A DNA stretch of 64,000 bases from Pseudomonas paraeruginosa PA7 (lineage in GTDB: Bacteria > Pseudomonadota > Gammaproteobacteria > Pseudomonadales > Pseudomonadaceae). The DNA is taken from positions 2,298,001-2,362,000 of the forward strand of contig NC_009656.1 in assembly GCF_000017205.1 (NCBI RefSeq). The letters are read 5' to 3'. Position numbers and translations under genes: made by a program. Positions 36,784 to 47,814 of this stretch are shown piece after piece (within the stretch, counting starts at the first letter, position 1; the number at the start of each line of letters is the position of its first letter). The notes below the pieces were generated by a model. That model ran no database searches and was not told where the DNA came from. It saw only the letters and a program-made list of their open reading frames with translations.

Positions 36784-36988
36784 GGCGCTCCCCGCATCTC
36801 CCGTCGGCCCCGGCGTGGCGGATAGCGCCGGTGGCCGCCTGTCCTCGCCAGCGTCTAGGCTGGTAATGGGCGCTCCGGCCACTTCCGGTGGCACGGATTC
36901 ACAGTTTCGTGAGGAAAAATTGCAAGCGCCTTGCCCGCTGGCGCCAGGCCAGTAGGATCGCTGTTTTCCCCGGGAACGCGAGGTCGGG

Positions 36989-37905
<917 letters not shown>

Positions 37906-37906
<1 letters not shown>

Positions 37907-38859
37907 TGCGCCTGCGCAACCGGGCACGCTGGCAGCGCTGGCTGGACCGGCGGATCCCGCCGGCGAGCAGCGTCGAGCTGAACCAGCGGCGCATCTTCAT
38001 CCTGCCGACCCGTCAGGGCGGCGCCTTCGGCCTGGCGCTGCTGGTGATGCTGCTGGCGGCGATCAACTACCAGAACAGCCTGGCCTATGGACTGACGTTC
38101 CTGCTCCTGTCGCTTGGCGTGGTGACCATCCTCCATACCTATCGCAATCTCGCCGGCCTGCGCCTCACCGCACTGGGCGCGGAGGCGGTGTTCGTCGGCG
38201 AGCGTGCCGGTTTCCGGGTGCGCCTGGAAAGCCCGCGGCGGGCGCGCCAGGCCATCGCCGTCGGCTGGCCGGAGCGGCCCCTGGAGTACAGCGACCTGGG
38301 GCGCGACGCGGCCGGCGAAGTCCTGCTGTTCCATCCCGCCGAGCGCCGCGGCTGGCTGCGGCCGGCGCGCTTGCGGGTGGAAAGCCGCTTTCCCCTCGGC
38401 CTGCTGGTGGCCTGGAGCTGGGTCGACCTGCGGCAACAGGCCCTGGTCTATCCGCGGCCGCTGCCCGGCGAGCGCTTCCAGGCGCCCGGCGAGCGCGATG
38501 CCGAGCAGCAGGGGCGCGCCCTGGCGAACGCCGGTGTCGATGATTACCAGGGCCTGCGCGCCTACCAGCCGGGGGATTCGCGGCGACGCCTGCACTGGAA
38601 GGCGTTTTCCCGTGGCCAGGGGCTGCTGGTGAAAGACTTCGCCGCGCTCGGTGGCGACGACCTGTGGCTGGAGTTCGAGCGCCTCGGCGGCGACGACGAG
38701 AGCCGCCTGGGACGCCTGTGCCAGGCGGTCCTGGAGTTGTCCGCGCGGCAGCAACCCTACGGCCTGTCGTTGCCCGGGACGCGCCTGCCGCCGGCCACCG
38801 GCGAGGCGCAGCGCGAGGCCTGCCTGCGCGCCCTGGCGCTGTTCGGGACGCCGCGGTGA
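37906..38859 (+). CDS. DUF58 membrane protein
   Basis: 317 residues. Two adjacent membrane helices (GGAFGLALLVMLLAAINYQN and AYGLTFLLLSLGVVTILHTY) near the N-terminus are followed by a cytoplasmic part with the DUF58 core GVDDYQGLRAYQPGDSRRRL, then HWKAFSRGQGLLVKDFA. It is likely the partner on which the MoxR ATPase acts. The C-terminus overlaps the tgpA start by four bases. Confidence 0.92.
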
Positions 38860-40844
38860 ACGCCATCCCGCGGGTCGCGCTGGTCTGGCTGCTGGTGGCG
38901 CAGGTGCTGGTGATCCTGCCGCACCTGGCCTACCTGCCGGCGTGGATCGTCGCCATGTGGCTGGGCTGCGCGACCTGGCGCGTGCAGATCTTCCGCATGC
39001 GCGCCGGCTACCCGGGGACCTGGGTCAAGCTGGCCCTGGCGCTGCTCGCCGGGGCCGGGGTCTGGCTGGCGCGCGGCAGCCTGGTCGGGCTGGATGCCGG
39101 GGCGGTGCTGCTGATCGCCGCGTTCATCCTCAAGCTGGTGGAAATGAAGACCCGCCGCGACGCCCTGGTGCTGGTGTTCCTCGGCTTCTTCGCGGTGCTG
39201 GTCGGCTACCTGTTCGACGACGGCTTCCTCGCCGCGCTGTACAGCCTGTTGCCGCTGACCGCGCTGCTGGCGGCGCTGATCGGCCTGCAGCAGAGCGGAT
39301 TCGCCGCGCGGCCCTGGCCGACCCTGCGCCTGGCCGCCGTCCTGCTGCTGCAGGCGCTGCCGCTGATGCTCCTGCTGTTTCTGTTCTTCCCGCGGCTGGG
39401 GCCGTTGTGGTCGCTGCCGATGCCGAGCGACAAGGGCGTCACCGGTCTCTCGGAAAGCATGGCGCCGGGGGATATCGCCGAGCTCGGGCGTTCCGCCGAA
39501 CTGGCCTTCCGGGTCCGCTTCGACGGCGCGCCGCCGCCGCGCGAGCAGCTCTACTGGCGCGCCCTGACCCTGGAGCGCTTCGACGGCCGGCGCTGGTCGC
39601 AGGGGCCGCAGTGGGACGGCGACAGCGCCGGCCTGTGGCAGAAGCGTGGCCCGGAGTTGCGCTACGAGGTGATCATGCAGCCCAGCTCGCAATCCTGGCT
39701 GTTCGCCCTCGATGTGGCCCAGACCGACCAGGCCGACACCCGGCTGATGAGCGATTTCCACCTGCAGCGCCGGCGCCCGGTGGAGCAGCGCCTGTTCTAC
39801 CGCGTCAGTTCCTGGCCGCAGGCGCTGCGGGAAGCCGGCATCGACCCGCGGACGCGCTGGCGCAACCTGCAGTTGCCAGCCCAGGGCAACCCGCGCGCGC
39901 GAGCCCTGGCCGAGTCGCTGCGCCAGGCCCACGGGCAACCGCAGGCGCTGGTCGAGGCACTGCTGCGACGGTTCAACCGGGAGCCCTTCGCCTACACGCT
40001 GAAACCGCCGGCAACCGGGGCCGACGGCGTGGATGCGTTCCTCTTCGAGACGCGCAGCGGCTTCTGCGCCCACTACGCCGGGGCGATGACCTTCGTCCTG
40101 CGCGCCGCGGGGATACCGGCGCGAGTGGTGGCCGGCTACCAGGGCGGCGAGTTGAACCCGGCCGGCAACTACCTGCTGGTCCACCAGTTCGATGCCCACG
40201 CCTGGGTCGAGTACTGGCAGCCGGGGCAGGGTTGGCGCAGCGTCGACCCGACCTACCAGGTGGCGCCGGAGCGCATCGAGCAGGGGCTCGAGGAGGCGCT
40301 GGCGGGGCAGGACGACTTCCTCGCCGACTCGCCGCTGTCGGCGCTGCGCTACCGCGGCCTGCCCTGGTTCAACGAGATGCGCCTGGCCTGGGACAACCTC
40401 AATTACGGCTGGCAGCGCTGGGTCCTGTCCTACCAGGGCGAACAGCAGGGGGCCTTCCTGCAGCGCTGGTTCGGTGGATTGGACCCGACCCGCCTGGGCC
40501 TGCTCCTGGGGGGCGCCGGTGCGCTGCTGGTGGGCCTGCTGGCGCTGTTCCTGCTCAAGCCCTGGCAGGCTCGCGGCGATGCCCAGGATCGCCAGCTGCG
40601 ACGTTTCGAGCGCCTGCTGGAAGGCCAGGGCCTGCGCCGCTCGCCGGGGGAGGGGCTGCGCGCCTTCGGTGAGCGCGCCGCCCGCGTCCTGCCGGCGCAG
40701 GCGGCGGCGATCGGCGGCTTCGTCGACGCCTTCGAGGCGCAGCGCTATGGACACGGCGGGGCGGATGATCCAGGGTTGCGGCTGCGCGCGTTGCGCCGGG
40801 CGTTGCCCTGGCGCCTGGGGCGTGCGCCGAGGCGGGATGGCTGA
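38856..40844 (+). CDS. tgpA: Membrane transglutaminase-like protein TgpA
   Basis: 662 residues from a GTG overlapping the DUF58 stop. Five or six N-terminal membrane helices are followed by a periplasmic transglutaminase domain with Cys404 (TRSGFCAHYAGAM), His448 (QFDAHAWVEYW) and Asp464 (RSVDPTYQV). A last helix (LGLLLGGAGALLVGLLALFL) and a cytoplasmic DUF4129-like tail end the protein. TgpA is reported essential in P. aeruginosa; it probably acts in cell-envelope assembly together with the MoxR and DUF58 proteins. Confidence 0.95.
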   Translation: MNAIPRVALVWLLVAQVLVILPHLAYLPAWIVAMWLGCATWRVQIFRMRAGYPGTWVKLALALLAGAGVWLARGSLVGLDAGAVLLIAAFILKLVEMKTRRDALVLVFLGFFAVLVGYLFDDGFLAALYSLLPLTALLAALIGLQQSGFAARPWPTLRLAAVLLLQALPLMLLLFLFFPRLGPLWSLPMPSDKGVTGLSESMAPGDIAELGRSAELAFRVRFDGAPPPREQLYWRALTLERFDGRRWSQGPQWDGDSAGLWQKRGPELRYEVIMQPSSQSWLFALDVAQTDQADTRLMSDFHLQRRRPVEQRLFYRVSSWPQALREAGIDPRTRWRNLQLPAQGNPRARALAESLRQAHGQPQALVEALLRRFNREPFAYTLKPPATGADGVDAFLFETRSGFCAHYAGAMTFVLRAAGIPARVVAGYQGGELNPAGNYLLVHQFDAHAWVEYWQPGQGWRSVDPTYQVAPERIEQGLEEALAGQDDFLADSPLSALRYRGLPWFNEMRLAWDNLNYGWQRWVLSYQGEQQGAFLQRWFGGLDPTRLGLLLGGAGALLVGLLALFLLKPWQARGDAQDRQLRRFERLLEGQGLRRSPGEGLRAFGERAARVLPAQAAAIGGFVDAFEAQRYGHGGADDPGLRLRALRRALPWRLGRAPRRDG

Positions 40845-40856
40845 GGAGGAGAGGGC

Positions 40857-41627
40857 ATGACGCGGTTCGTCGATGGGCTGCTGGCCGAAGTGATCGGCCA
40901 GCAGGTGGCGTTGATGGCGGCGGTCGCACGCCTGGAGGCACGCACCGACGGCGAGGCGCTGCATGACCTGCGCATCGCCCTGCGGCGCCTGCGCAGCCTG
41001 CTGCGGCCGATCCGCGGCGTGCCCGGGGTCGAGGAGCTGGAGCGGGCCGCCGCCGAACTGGGCCGCCTCAGCGGGCCGATCCGCGACCTGGAGGTGCTGC
41101 TGCCGGCGCTCGCCGCCGAAGGCCTGCGGGACGCGCAGGCGGTTCGCCGGCCAGTGCTCGAGTCGGGCTACGTGGCGGTGCTCGCCAGCCAGCCGCTGCA
41201 TCGCCTGCAACTGTGCCTGGACGTCTGGCCGACGCTGTTGCGCACGGCGCAGCGCCATGCGGTGCTGGAGGGGCTGCACGGACGGGTGCGCAAGCGCCTG
41301 CGCCGGCAATGGCAGGCGCTGCGCGCGGAACTGGCGGACACCACCTATGCCCACTGGCATCCGCTGCGGCTGCGGATCAAACGGGTGCGCTACGGCCTGG
41401 AGGCCTATCCGCGGGACTGCAGCATCCCCACTTCGCTGCTAACGCCGCTGAAGGCAGCGCAATCGGCGCTGGGCGACTGGCACGATCTCGAGCAGTGGCT
41501 GCTGCGCTGCCAGCGCGAACCCGACCTGGCACCGTTGCGCGACCTCTGGACGGTTCGCTTCGAACGAGCCCGCGAACAGGCCGCCAGGGCCTTGCAGACG
41601 CTGCAGGAGGCGCTCGGCGAACACTGA
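40857..41627 (+). CDS. CHAD-domain protein
   Basis: 256 residues, entirely a CHAD domain: DGEALHDLRIALRRLRSLLR with the conserved His and Arg run, then RDLEVLLPAL, and later HWHPLRLRIKRVRYGLEAYP. CHAD domains bind inorganic polyphosphate through these basic helices and often localise to polyphosphate granules. GGAGGAGAGG precedes the ATG. It lies 12 bases after tgpA and may be read with it. No CYTH or phosphatase domain is attached. Confidence 0.92.
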   Translation: MTRFVDGLLAEVIGQQVALMAAVARLEARTDGEALHDLRIALRRLRSLLRPIRGVPGVEELERAAAELGRLSGPIRDLEVLLPALAAEGLRDAQAVRRPVLESGYVAVLASQPLHRLQLCLDVWPTLLRTAQRHAVLEGLHGRVRKRLRRQWQALRAELADTTYAHWHPLRLRIKRVRYGLEAYPRDCSIPTSLLTPLKAAQSALGDWHDLEQWLLRCQREPDLAPLRDLWTVRFERAREQAARALQTLQEALGEH

Positions 41628-41706
41628 GCGCCGGCATTCCGATCGGCTTTTTTCAGCGGGCCTGCCTCGCCTAAGATGGGCGCTCGAAACCCCTCGCGAG
41701 GCACAC

Positions 41707-42504
41707 ATGAATTTTTCCGAATTGATCCAGGCGGTCCGCCGCGACCCTTCTTCCGTGGTGGTACCGGCCAGTTGGGGCCAGGGGCGCGCCACCTTCGGCG
41801 GTCTGGTGGTGGCGCTGGCCTACGAGGCCATGCGCACGGTGGTCGAGGCGGAGCGCCCGTTGCGCTCCGTCAGCGTGAGTTTCGTCGGGCCGCTGGCGCC
41901 CGGGCAGCCGGCTCGCTTCAGCGCCCGGCTGCTGCGCGAGGGCAAGGCGGTGAGCCAGGTGCAGGTCGAGGTCAGCCAGGGCGAGCAGGTGGTCACGCTG
42001 GTCCAGGCCAGCTTTGGCGTCGCCCGCGCTTCGGCGGTGGCGGTGGAAGCGTTGCCGGCGGCCGGAATGAAGGGCCCCGAAGAGAGCCAGGAACTGCCTT
42101 ATATCCGTAACGTGACTCCGGAGTTCACTCGCTACATCGCCATGCGCTGGGCAGTGGGCGGCCTGCCGTTCTCTTCGAACAAGTCGCGCCAGATGGGCGG
42201 CTGGATGCGTTTCCGCGACGAACCCGAGGGAGAGCCCATGGAGGTTTCCCACCTGCTTGCGCTGCTCGACTCCTGGCCGCCGGCGCTGCTGCCGCACCTG
42301 GGCACGCCGGCGATGGCCAGCTCGCTGACCTGGACCGCCGAGTTCGTCCAGCCGCTGCCGGAGCAGCGCTGCGGCGACTGGTGCCGCTACCTGGCGGAGA
42401 TCGAAGAGGCCCGCGACGGCTACGGCCACGTGGCGGCGCGGATGTGGAGCGCCGACGGCCGCCTGCTGGCGATCAGCCGGCAGATGGTGACGGTGTTCGG
42501 CTGA
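41707..42504 (+). CDS. TesB-type acyl-CoA thioesterase-like protein
   Basis: 265 residues forming a double hot-dog fold: WGQGRATFGGLVVALAYEAM and LRSVSVSFVGPLAPGQPARF in the first half, SHLLALLDSWPPALLPHLGT and TAEFVQPLPEQRCGDWCRYL in the second. It fits the TesB/DUF4442-like acyl-CoA thioesterase group; the substrate is unknown. The conserved Asp in LALLDSWPP may be catalytic. It is convergent with the diguanylate cyclase gene with seven bases between stops. Confidence 0.85.
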   Translation: MNFSELIQAVRRDPSSVVVPASWGQGRATFGGLVVALAYEAMRTVVEAERPLRSVSVSFVGPLAPGQPARFSARLLREGKAVSQVQVEVSQGEQVVTLVQASFGVARASAVAVEALPAAGMKGPEESQELPYIRNVTPEFTRYIAMRWAVGGLPFSSNKSRQMGGWMRFRDEPEGEPMEVSHLLALLDSWPPALLPHLGTPAMASSLTWTAEFVQPLPEQRCGDWCRYLAEIEEARDGYGHVAARMWSADGRLLAISRQMVTVFG

Positions 42505-42511
42505 GGGCGCC

Positions 42512-44089
42512 TCAGGCGGGCGTGTACTCGGTGCGGTTGCGCCCGCCGCTCTTGGCCTGGTAGAGCGCGCTGTCGGCACGCACCAGCAGGCTTTCCAGGT
42601 CGTCCCCGACGTCCTTGCGCAGGGCCACGCCGATGCTCACGGTCATCCGCAGTGGCTCGCCGTCGGGATTGCTCACCCGTAGCGCCTCGACGCCGGCGCG
42701 CAGGCGCTCGGCGACGTCCAGCGCCTGGTCCAGGGAGATTTCCGGAAGCATCGCGGCGAACTCCTCGCCGCCCAGGCGGCCGAGCAGGTCCACTTCGCGC
42801 AGGCCCTGGCGCAGGGTCTCGGCCACCCGCTGCAAGGCACGGTCGCCGGTCAGGTGGCCGTGGCCATCGTTGATGCTCTTGAAATGGTCGATGTCCAGCA
42901 TCAGCGCCACGCATGGGTGATGGAAGCGCTCCGCGGCCTTGAGCATGAGCTCCGCCTGGTGCAGGAACGAGTGGCGGTTGTGCAGGCCGGTCAGGGTGTC
43001 GGTGCTGGCCAGCAGGCGCAGCTCTTGCTCCATGGCCTTGCGCCGGCTGATGTCGTAGCACCAGATCAGGGTCGCCGGTTCGCCATCGACTTCCAGGTGG
43101 CGCGCGCAGATCACCGCCCAGCAGGGCGTTTCACCGCACAGTTGGGCTTCCCAGCCATCGACCTGGCCGCGCTCCTCCAGGGCATTCTGCAGGCGGCTGT
43201 ATTCGCTGGCGCTGGCGAACAGCCGCGGCAGGCGGAAATCATCCTGCTCCCGGCAACCGATGCGCCTGAGCAGGCGCGGGTTGACGTAGTGGATGCGCGC
43301 GCCGCAGGCGCTGAGCAGCACCACGTCGCTGGGACTGGCTTCGAGGATGAAATGCAGCAGCGCCTTGCCTTCGCTGAGCTGGCGGGTGCGTTCGTCGACG
43401 CGCCTCTCCAGGGTGGCGTTGAGCTCGACCAGATGCCCGGCCAGTTGCTGCGCGCGCCTGAAATCGGCGACCAGGCGCAGCACCAGCAGGGCGCCGCCGG
43501 CGCCGATCCCGAGCAGCGCCCAGAACAGCGCGTAGAACGCCCGGTGCAGGTGCTTGCGGTCGATGTCCAACTGGTTGGTCAGGGCGATGTTGCTGGCGAC
43601 CACGATCTGGTGCGCCGGCTCCAGCAGCGCCGGAAGCCGTTCGCTGATCTCGCCGGCCAGGCGCCGCGCGCCGGCGGGGTCGCCCCAGGGGGCCTGGTCC
43701 GACCAGCGGTCGCTGAGTTCGATCAGGCGTTGCAGGGTGGCCTGCACTTCCGGGCGTGGCTCGGCGAGGTGCCTGAACAGGTGCTGGCGGCGCAGGGGGG
43801 CGATCAGGCTGGCGAGCACCTCGAGGCGGATCGCCAGGTCGTCGGGTTGGCCCTCGCCACGTTCGATCCGCTGGGCGGTCTCCAGCGTGCGATTCAGCTC
43901 CGCGCGCAGGGAGTAGGTCTGCCACAGCTCGTTGTGCAGGTTCGGTTGCGCCAGTTGCTGGCCCTGGCGCACCGCCAGCCACAGCGCGGCCCCGGCGATC
44001 AGCGCCATGACCAGCACCAGGCCGAGCAACAGACCCATGATCTGGCGTTGCCGGCGCAGCTTTGTCGGATCGAGCAGCGGCACAGTCAT
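42512..44089 (-). CDS. Membrane diguanylate cyclase with PAS domain
   Basis: 525 residues. Helix 1 (LLLGLVLVMALIAGAALWLA, about 19-39), a periplasmic helical sensor (40-185), helix 2 (FYALFWALLGIGAGGALLVL), a coiled coil, a PAS domain (LLHFILEASPSDVVLLSACG to about 350) and a GGDEF domain. The signature GRLGGEEF is intact, and REVD five residues before it is the inhibitory RxxD site. It should make c-di-GMP under feedback control. A small periplasmic protein gene ends nine bases upstream in the same operon and may supply the signal. Confidence 0.94.
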   Translation of the reverse strand: MTVPLLDPTKLRRQRQIMGLLLGLVLVMALIAGAALWLAVRQGQQLAQPNLHNELWQTYSLRAELNRTLETAQRIERGEGQPDDLAIRLEVLASLIAPLRRQHLFRHLAEPRPEVQATLQRLIELSDRWSDQAPWGDPAGARRLAGEISERLPALLEPAHQIVVASNIALTNQLDIDRKHLHRAFYALFWALLGIGAGGALLVLRLVADFRRAQQLAGHLVELNATLERRVDERTRQLSEGKALLHFILEASPSDVVLLSACGARIHYVNPRLLRRIGCREQDDFRLPRLFASASEYSRLQNALEERGQVDGWEAQLCGETPCWAVICARHLEVDGEPATLIWCYDISRRKAMEQELRLLASTDTLTGLHNRHSFLHQAELMLKAAERFHHPCVALMLDIDHFKSINDGHGHLTGDRALQRVAETLRQGLREVDLLGRLGGEEFAAMLPEISLDQALDVAERLRAGVEALRVSNPDGEPLRMTVSIGVALRKDVGDDLESLLVRADSALYQAKSGGRNRTEYTPA

Positions 44090-44098
44090 GAGCGTTGC

Positions 44099-44587
44099 TT
44101 ACTCAAGGGTGATGGAACTGACCTGCCAGACGGTTCGGTTGTAGTAGACCTGGTTTCTCAACTCAGGATAGCGGGCCATGGGGTAGATGATGAATAGCGG
44201 CCCACGCTCGCGAATCGTCATGTAGGCACCGTTGCGGCGATAGGCGAGGATCGGCTGGTAGGTCTCGAGGTCGCTGTACGGAATGATCGACGAATAGTCG
44301 TTCAGCGCCAGCACCCGTAGGCGCTTCGGCGGGGCCAGGCGCAGGTGTTCCAGCAGCAGGCTGAGGCGCACCCCCTGCCACTTGGCATTGGCTTCGCCGG
44401 GCAACTGGGCTTCCAGGGTCTCGCCGGGCAGGGCTTCGAGGTCGGCGAGGGTCAGTCGCAGGGGCGGCTTGCCGGGTTGCAGCAGGGTGACGATCGGCCG
44501 TCCGCCCAGCGGCACGGGCTGCGTCGCCTGGGCGAGGGCGGCGCCAAGGCAGCAGAGGAAGACGATTAATTGACGCAATGACGGCAT
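44099..44587 (-). CDS. Periplasmic molybdopterin-oxidoreductase-like protein
   Basis: 162 residues with a signal peptide (LRQLIVFLCCLGAALAQA, cleaved near 20). The mature part resembles a shortened oxidoreductase molybdopterin-binding domain: PLRLTLADLEALPGETLEAQ, WQGVRLSLLLEHL, ALNDYSSIIPYSDLETYQPI, YNRTVWQVSSITLE. The catalytic Cys of sulfite-oxidase-type proteins is absent and no Cys remains after the signal peptide. It may therefore bind a ligand rather than catalyse. Its stop is nine bases before the diguanylate cyclase start, suggesting a sensor pair. Confidence 0.78.
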   Translation of the reverse strand: MPSLRQLIVFLCCLGAALAQATQPVPLGGRPIVTLLQPGKPPLRLTLADLEALPGETLEAQLPGEANAKWQGVRLSLLLEHLRLAPPKRLRVLALNDYSSIIPYSDLETYQPILAYRRNGAYMTIRERGPLFIIYPMARYPELRNQVYYNRTVWQVSSITLE

Positions 44588-44673
44588 GGTGTCGGTCCAC
44601 GACAGGATTCCGTCGATTATATCGGCAGTGCGTCGGCAAAACTGAAGGGCCGAGCGCAATCCCGGACGAACCG

Positions 44674-45033
44674 TCACTTGCGCCGTGCGCGCCAGGCCTT
44701 CCACCAGGCGCCACTGAGGAGGAAGCGGGGGAAGGTGACGAACTGTTCGACGAGCAATCGACTGACAGCGTCCTGCCGATCGCTGAAGGGCTCCGGCGCC
44801 TGTTCTTCCAGCGCATGGCCCTTGGCCTGGAGCGCCAGGCCGGCCACGATGCCGATGACGCCGAGCGCCACGCGCAGCAGGTCCAGGCCGAACAGGCCGC
44901 CGAGCAGGAGGATCGCGCCGAGGATGAACAGCGGGACGGCGATCAGGTGCAGGACCAGGTTGGTCGGGTTGCGGTGGTTGCCGGCGTAGCCTCGCCATTG
45001 CCAGGCGAGCAGGTTGGGGTGACGTTTGCCCAT
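44674..45033 (-). CDS. Mpo1/DUF962-like membrane protein
   Basis: 119 residues. YAGNHRNPTNLVLHLIAVPL with its spaced His residues, two membrane helices (LFILGAILLLGGLFGLDLL and VALGVIGIVAGLALQAKGHA) and a C-terminal VEQFVTFPRFLLSGAWWKAW fit the DUF962 group that includes the yeast fatty-acid dioxygenase Mpo1. The His pattern suggests metal binding at the membrane face. It is separate from the cyclase pair by 86 bases. Assignment is at family level only. Confidence 0.7.
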   Translation of the reverse strand: MGKRHPNLLAWQWRGYAGNHRNPTNLVLHLIAVPLFILGAILLLGGLFGLDLLRVALGVIGIVAGLALQAKGHALEEQAPEPFSDRQDAVSRLLVEQFVTFPRFLLSGAWWKAWRARRK

Positions 45034-45153
45034 GGTTCTCGATACTCCGTGGCGGCGACCCGCGAGGCGGGTCGTTTCATGGCATCGAGTCTAGGCGCGG
45101 CGCCGCGCCGCGGCGAATGATTCCTGCCTATCCCGGCGATAGGGCGACCCTGC

Positions 45154-46626
45154 TCAGAGACGCAACTGGCCGATGGCGCGAGTCAGGTCGCCGGCCAGGT
45201 CGACCAGTTGCTGGCTGGTGGCCGCCGACTCGACGGTCTGCTGCACGGTGAGCTCGGTGACATCGCGGATGCCCACCACCGAGCGGGTCATTTCTTCCGC
45301 CACCTGGCTCTGCTGTTCCGCGGCGACGGCGATCTGCGTATTGCTTTCGCGCATCTGCGCCACGGCGTTGGCGATCGCCGCGAGGGCCTCGCCGGCGTCG
45401 CCGGCCTGGCTGACGCAACCGTCGGCCTTGAGCGAGCTTTCCTGCATGAACTCCACGGCGTCGCGGGTGCCCGATTGCAGGGCGAGGATCATCTGGGTGA
45501 TCTCGTCGGTGGAGTCCTGCACGCGACGGGCGAGGTTGCGCACCTCGTCGGCGACCACCGCGAAGCCGCGGCCCATTTCGCCGGCCCGCGCGGCCTCGAT
45601 GGCGGCGTTGAGGGCGAGCAGGTTGGTCTGCTCGGCGATGCCGTGGATCACGTTGACCACGCCGCTGATCTTCTGGCTGTCCTCGGCCAGCTTCTGGATC
45701 ATCTCGGCGGTTTCCTGGACCCCCTGGGACAGTCCGGCGATCGATGCGCTGACCCGGTTCACCGCCTGCTGGCCGGCGCCGGCCAGGCGATCGGCTTCCT
45801 GCGACTGGTCGCGGGTGTCGGCGGCGTGCTGGGCGATATGGAAGACGGTGGTCGACATTTCGTTGATCGCGGTGGCGGTCTGGTCGGTCTCGCTCTGCTG
45901 GCCGAGCATGCCCTGGCGCACCTGGCCCATGCTCCTGGCGAGCGCCTGGGCGCCCTCGTCGAGCTTGCCGGCCGCGGCGGCGACAGTACCGACGATGCGC
46001 TGGTAGCCAGCCTGCATGGCGTTGAAGGCGCCGGCCATCTGGCCGACCTCGTCGCGTCCCTGCAGCGGTACGCGGGCGGACAGGTCGCCGCTCTTCTCGA
46101 CATGCAGCATCACATCCTTGAGGGTGTGCAGGTGGGTCAGGATGAAGCGGATCAGCAGTTGCGAAGCCGCCAGCAACGCCAGCATCAGCACCAGGACGGC
46201 GACCGCGTAGGCGCCGGCGCGATCGGCGAAGACCTGCCAGAGGTCGCTGGCCGGGGCGAGCACGGCGAAACGCTGGCCGGAAGCGGTCTGGCCGACCCAG
46301 GCGCCGAGCAGCGCGGTCTCGCCCTGGCGCGCACCGTGCAGCTCGACCCAGCCCCGGGCTTCGTCCAGCGCCTGGGCCGCCGTGCCGCCGAGGCTCGCGG
46401 CCTGTTCCAGCGGCAGCAGGTTGCTCCGTGCGGGCAAGGTACCGCCGGTTGGCCAGGCCTGTACCAGCTCGCCTTCGGCGGCGGCGGCGCTCTGGGCGGA
46501 CGCATTGCGTCCGGCGGCCTCCTGCTGCATGGCGAACAGAACCAGCAGCAGGGTGGTGAAGAAGGCCACCGCGTTGACGGCCCAGAACTTGTATTTCAGT
46601 GGGATGTTGCTGATCCAGGTGCCCAT
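45154..46626 (-). CDS. Methyl-accepting chemotaxis protein
   Basis: 490 residues from the ATG at 46626 ([15 protein letters not shown]) with AAGAAGAAA upstream; a TTG at 46650 is an alternative. TM1 is [20 protein letters not shown], a periplasmic part of about 120 residues follows, TM2 is [20 protein letters not shown], then HAMP and the signalling domain with the conserved hairpin tip [20 protein letters not shown] and [20 protein letters not shown]. The periplasmic domain is too small for dCache and does not show a recognisable ligand motif. Ligand unknown. Confidence 0.93.
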   Translation of the reverse strand: MGTWISNIPLKYKFWAVNAVAFFTTLLLVLFAMQQEAAGRNASAQSAAAAEGELVQAWPTGGTLPARSNLLPLEQAASLGGTAAQALDEARGWVELHGARQGETALLGAWVGQTASGQRFAVLAPASDLWQVFADRAGAYAVAVLVLMLALLAASQLLIRFILTHLHTLKDVMLHVEKSGDLSARVPLQGRDEVGQMAGAFNAMQAGYQRIVGTVAAAAGKLDEGAQALARSMGQVRQGMLGQQSETDQTATAINEMSTTVFHIAQHAADTRDQSQEADRLAGAGQQAVNRVSASIAGLSQGVQETAEMIQKLAEDSQKISGVVNVIHGIAEQTNLLALNAAIEAARAGEMGRGFAVVADEVRNLARRVQDSTDEITQMILALQSGTRDAVEFMQESSLKADGCVSQAGDAGEALAAIANAVAQMRESNTQIAVAAEQQSQVAEEMTRSVVGIRDVTELTVQQTVESAATSQQLVDLAGDLTRAIGQLRL

Positions 46627-46764
46627 AGGGGGATTTCTTCTTATCGGCAAGATAATGGCAAGGCGCCATTATCTTGAAAGCTGAGTAAGGGGCAATCGTT
46701 GATACGGGTCAACGAGACCGTTGGTCAGCTTAGCGGCTGAACCCGCGGGAGCTTTAGGACGAAC

Positions 46765-47568
46765 TCAGGCGATCGTCGGCAGGCCGAAGAACGCCCGTGC
46801 GGTGGCAGTGGAATGCTCTGCCAGGCGCTCGGCGCTTTCACCCCGGTGACGGGCGACGCAGGCGAGCACTTCGCCCAGGTAGGCCGGCTCGTTGCGCCCG
46901 TTCTTCGGCTTCGGCCGCAGGCTGCGCGGCAGCAGGTAAGGCGCGTCGCTTTCCAGCATGAGACGGCCGACCGGGATCTCGCCTACCAGATCATGCAGGT
47001 GGGTGCCACGGCGTTCGTCGTTGATCCAGCCGGTGATGCCGATGTGCAGGTCGAGGTCGAGGTAGCCATAGAGCGCCCGGCGCTCGCCGGTGAAGCAGTG
47101 CACCACGGCAGCCGGCAGGCGATCGCGGAAGTCGCGCAGGATCGCCAGCAGGCGCTCGCTGGCGTCGCGTTCGTGGAGGAACACCGGGCGTTGCAGCTCG
47201 ACGGCCAGAGCCAGCTGCTCCTCGAAGGCCTTTTCCTGGGCCGGACGGGGGGAGAAGTCACGATTGAAGTCCAGGCCGCATTCGCCCACCGCGCGTACCC
47301 GTTCGTTGCCGAGAAGGGCGCGCAGGCCACGGACGGTGTCGCTGTTCCAGTGGCTGGCATCGTGGGGGTGGACACCGGCGGTGGAGAACAGCCGGCCGCC
47401 CTCGTCGAGTTCGGCGCAGAGTCGCAGGGCCTGCTCGCTGTCGGCCAGGCTGGTGCCGGTGAGCACCATCTGCACCACGCCGGCGGCGCGCGCCCGGGCG
47501 AGCAGCGCTTCACGTTCCGGGGCGAAGCTGGCGTGGGTCAGATTGACGCCGATATCGATGAGTTGCAT
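46765..47568 (-). CDS. tatD: TatD-family deoxyribonuclease
   Basis: 267 residues from ATG at 47568 with AGGAAGG upstream; the frame to 47640 is not supported. It follows E. coli TatD closely: [78 protein letters not shown]. As in E. coli TatD the first metal motif is not HxH. It is a metal-dependent 3'-5' exonuclease, used in DNA repair or turnover. It is divergent from mltF2. Confidence 0.93.
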   Translation of the reverse strand: MQLIDIGVNLTHASFAPEREALLARARAAGVVQMVLTGTSLADSEQALRLCAELDEGGRLFSTAGVHPHDASHWNSDTVRGLRALLGNERVRAVGECGLDFNRDFSPRPAQEKAFEEQLALAVELQRPVFLHERDASERLLAILRDFRDRLPAAVVHCFTGERRALYGYLDLDLHIGITGWINDERRGTHLHDLVGEIPVGRLMLESDAPYLLPRSLRPKPKNGRNEPAYLGEVLACVARHRGESAERLAEHSTATARAFFGLPTIA

Positions 47569-47661
47569 GGTGCCTTCCTGGTATCCGCAGCGGGGCGGTG
47601 CCCCTCGATCATCCCGGTCCCGCCGGGGGATGGGTGGCAAACCGCTTGTAGACCAATCCGT

Positions 47662-47667
47662 TATAAT
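47662..47667 (+). promoter_or_regulatory. Perfect -10 element upstream of mltF2
   Basis: TATAAT stands in the 246-base divergent gap between tatD and mltF2, about 150 bases before the mltF2 ATG. No good -35 lies 16-18 bases upstream (AAACCG is there), so strength depends on other contacts. The remaining gap shows nothing else convincing. Confidence 0.4.
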
Positions 47668-47814
47668 CGCAGATCGGGTTCTTCAGCGCCCGGATTATCT
47701 ACCCCAATGCCTCCGTTTGCAGCCGCTGTCGGAGAGGAACTTGCCAAGACTGCCAGGCTCTGATTGATCCGGTCCCCCGGAGAGGGACATCGAGCCCGGC
47801 CTCTGGAGACCTGG

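Noticed and set aside
45056..45074. CGACCCG-n5-CGGGTCG hairpin between the chemoreceptor gene and the next gene
   Set aside because: A good stem but no T-run in either direction, so a terminator call is not supported.
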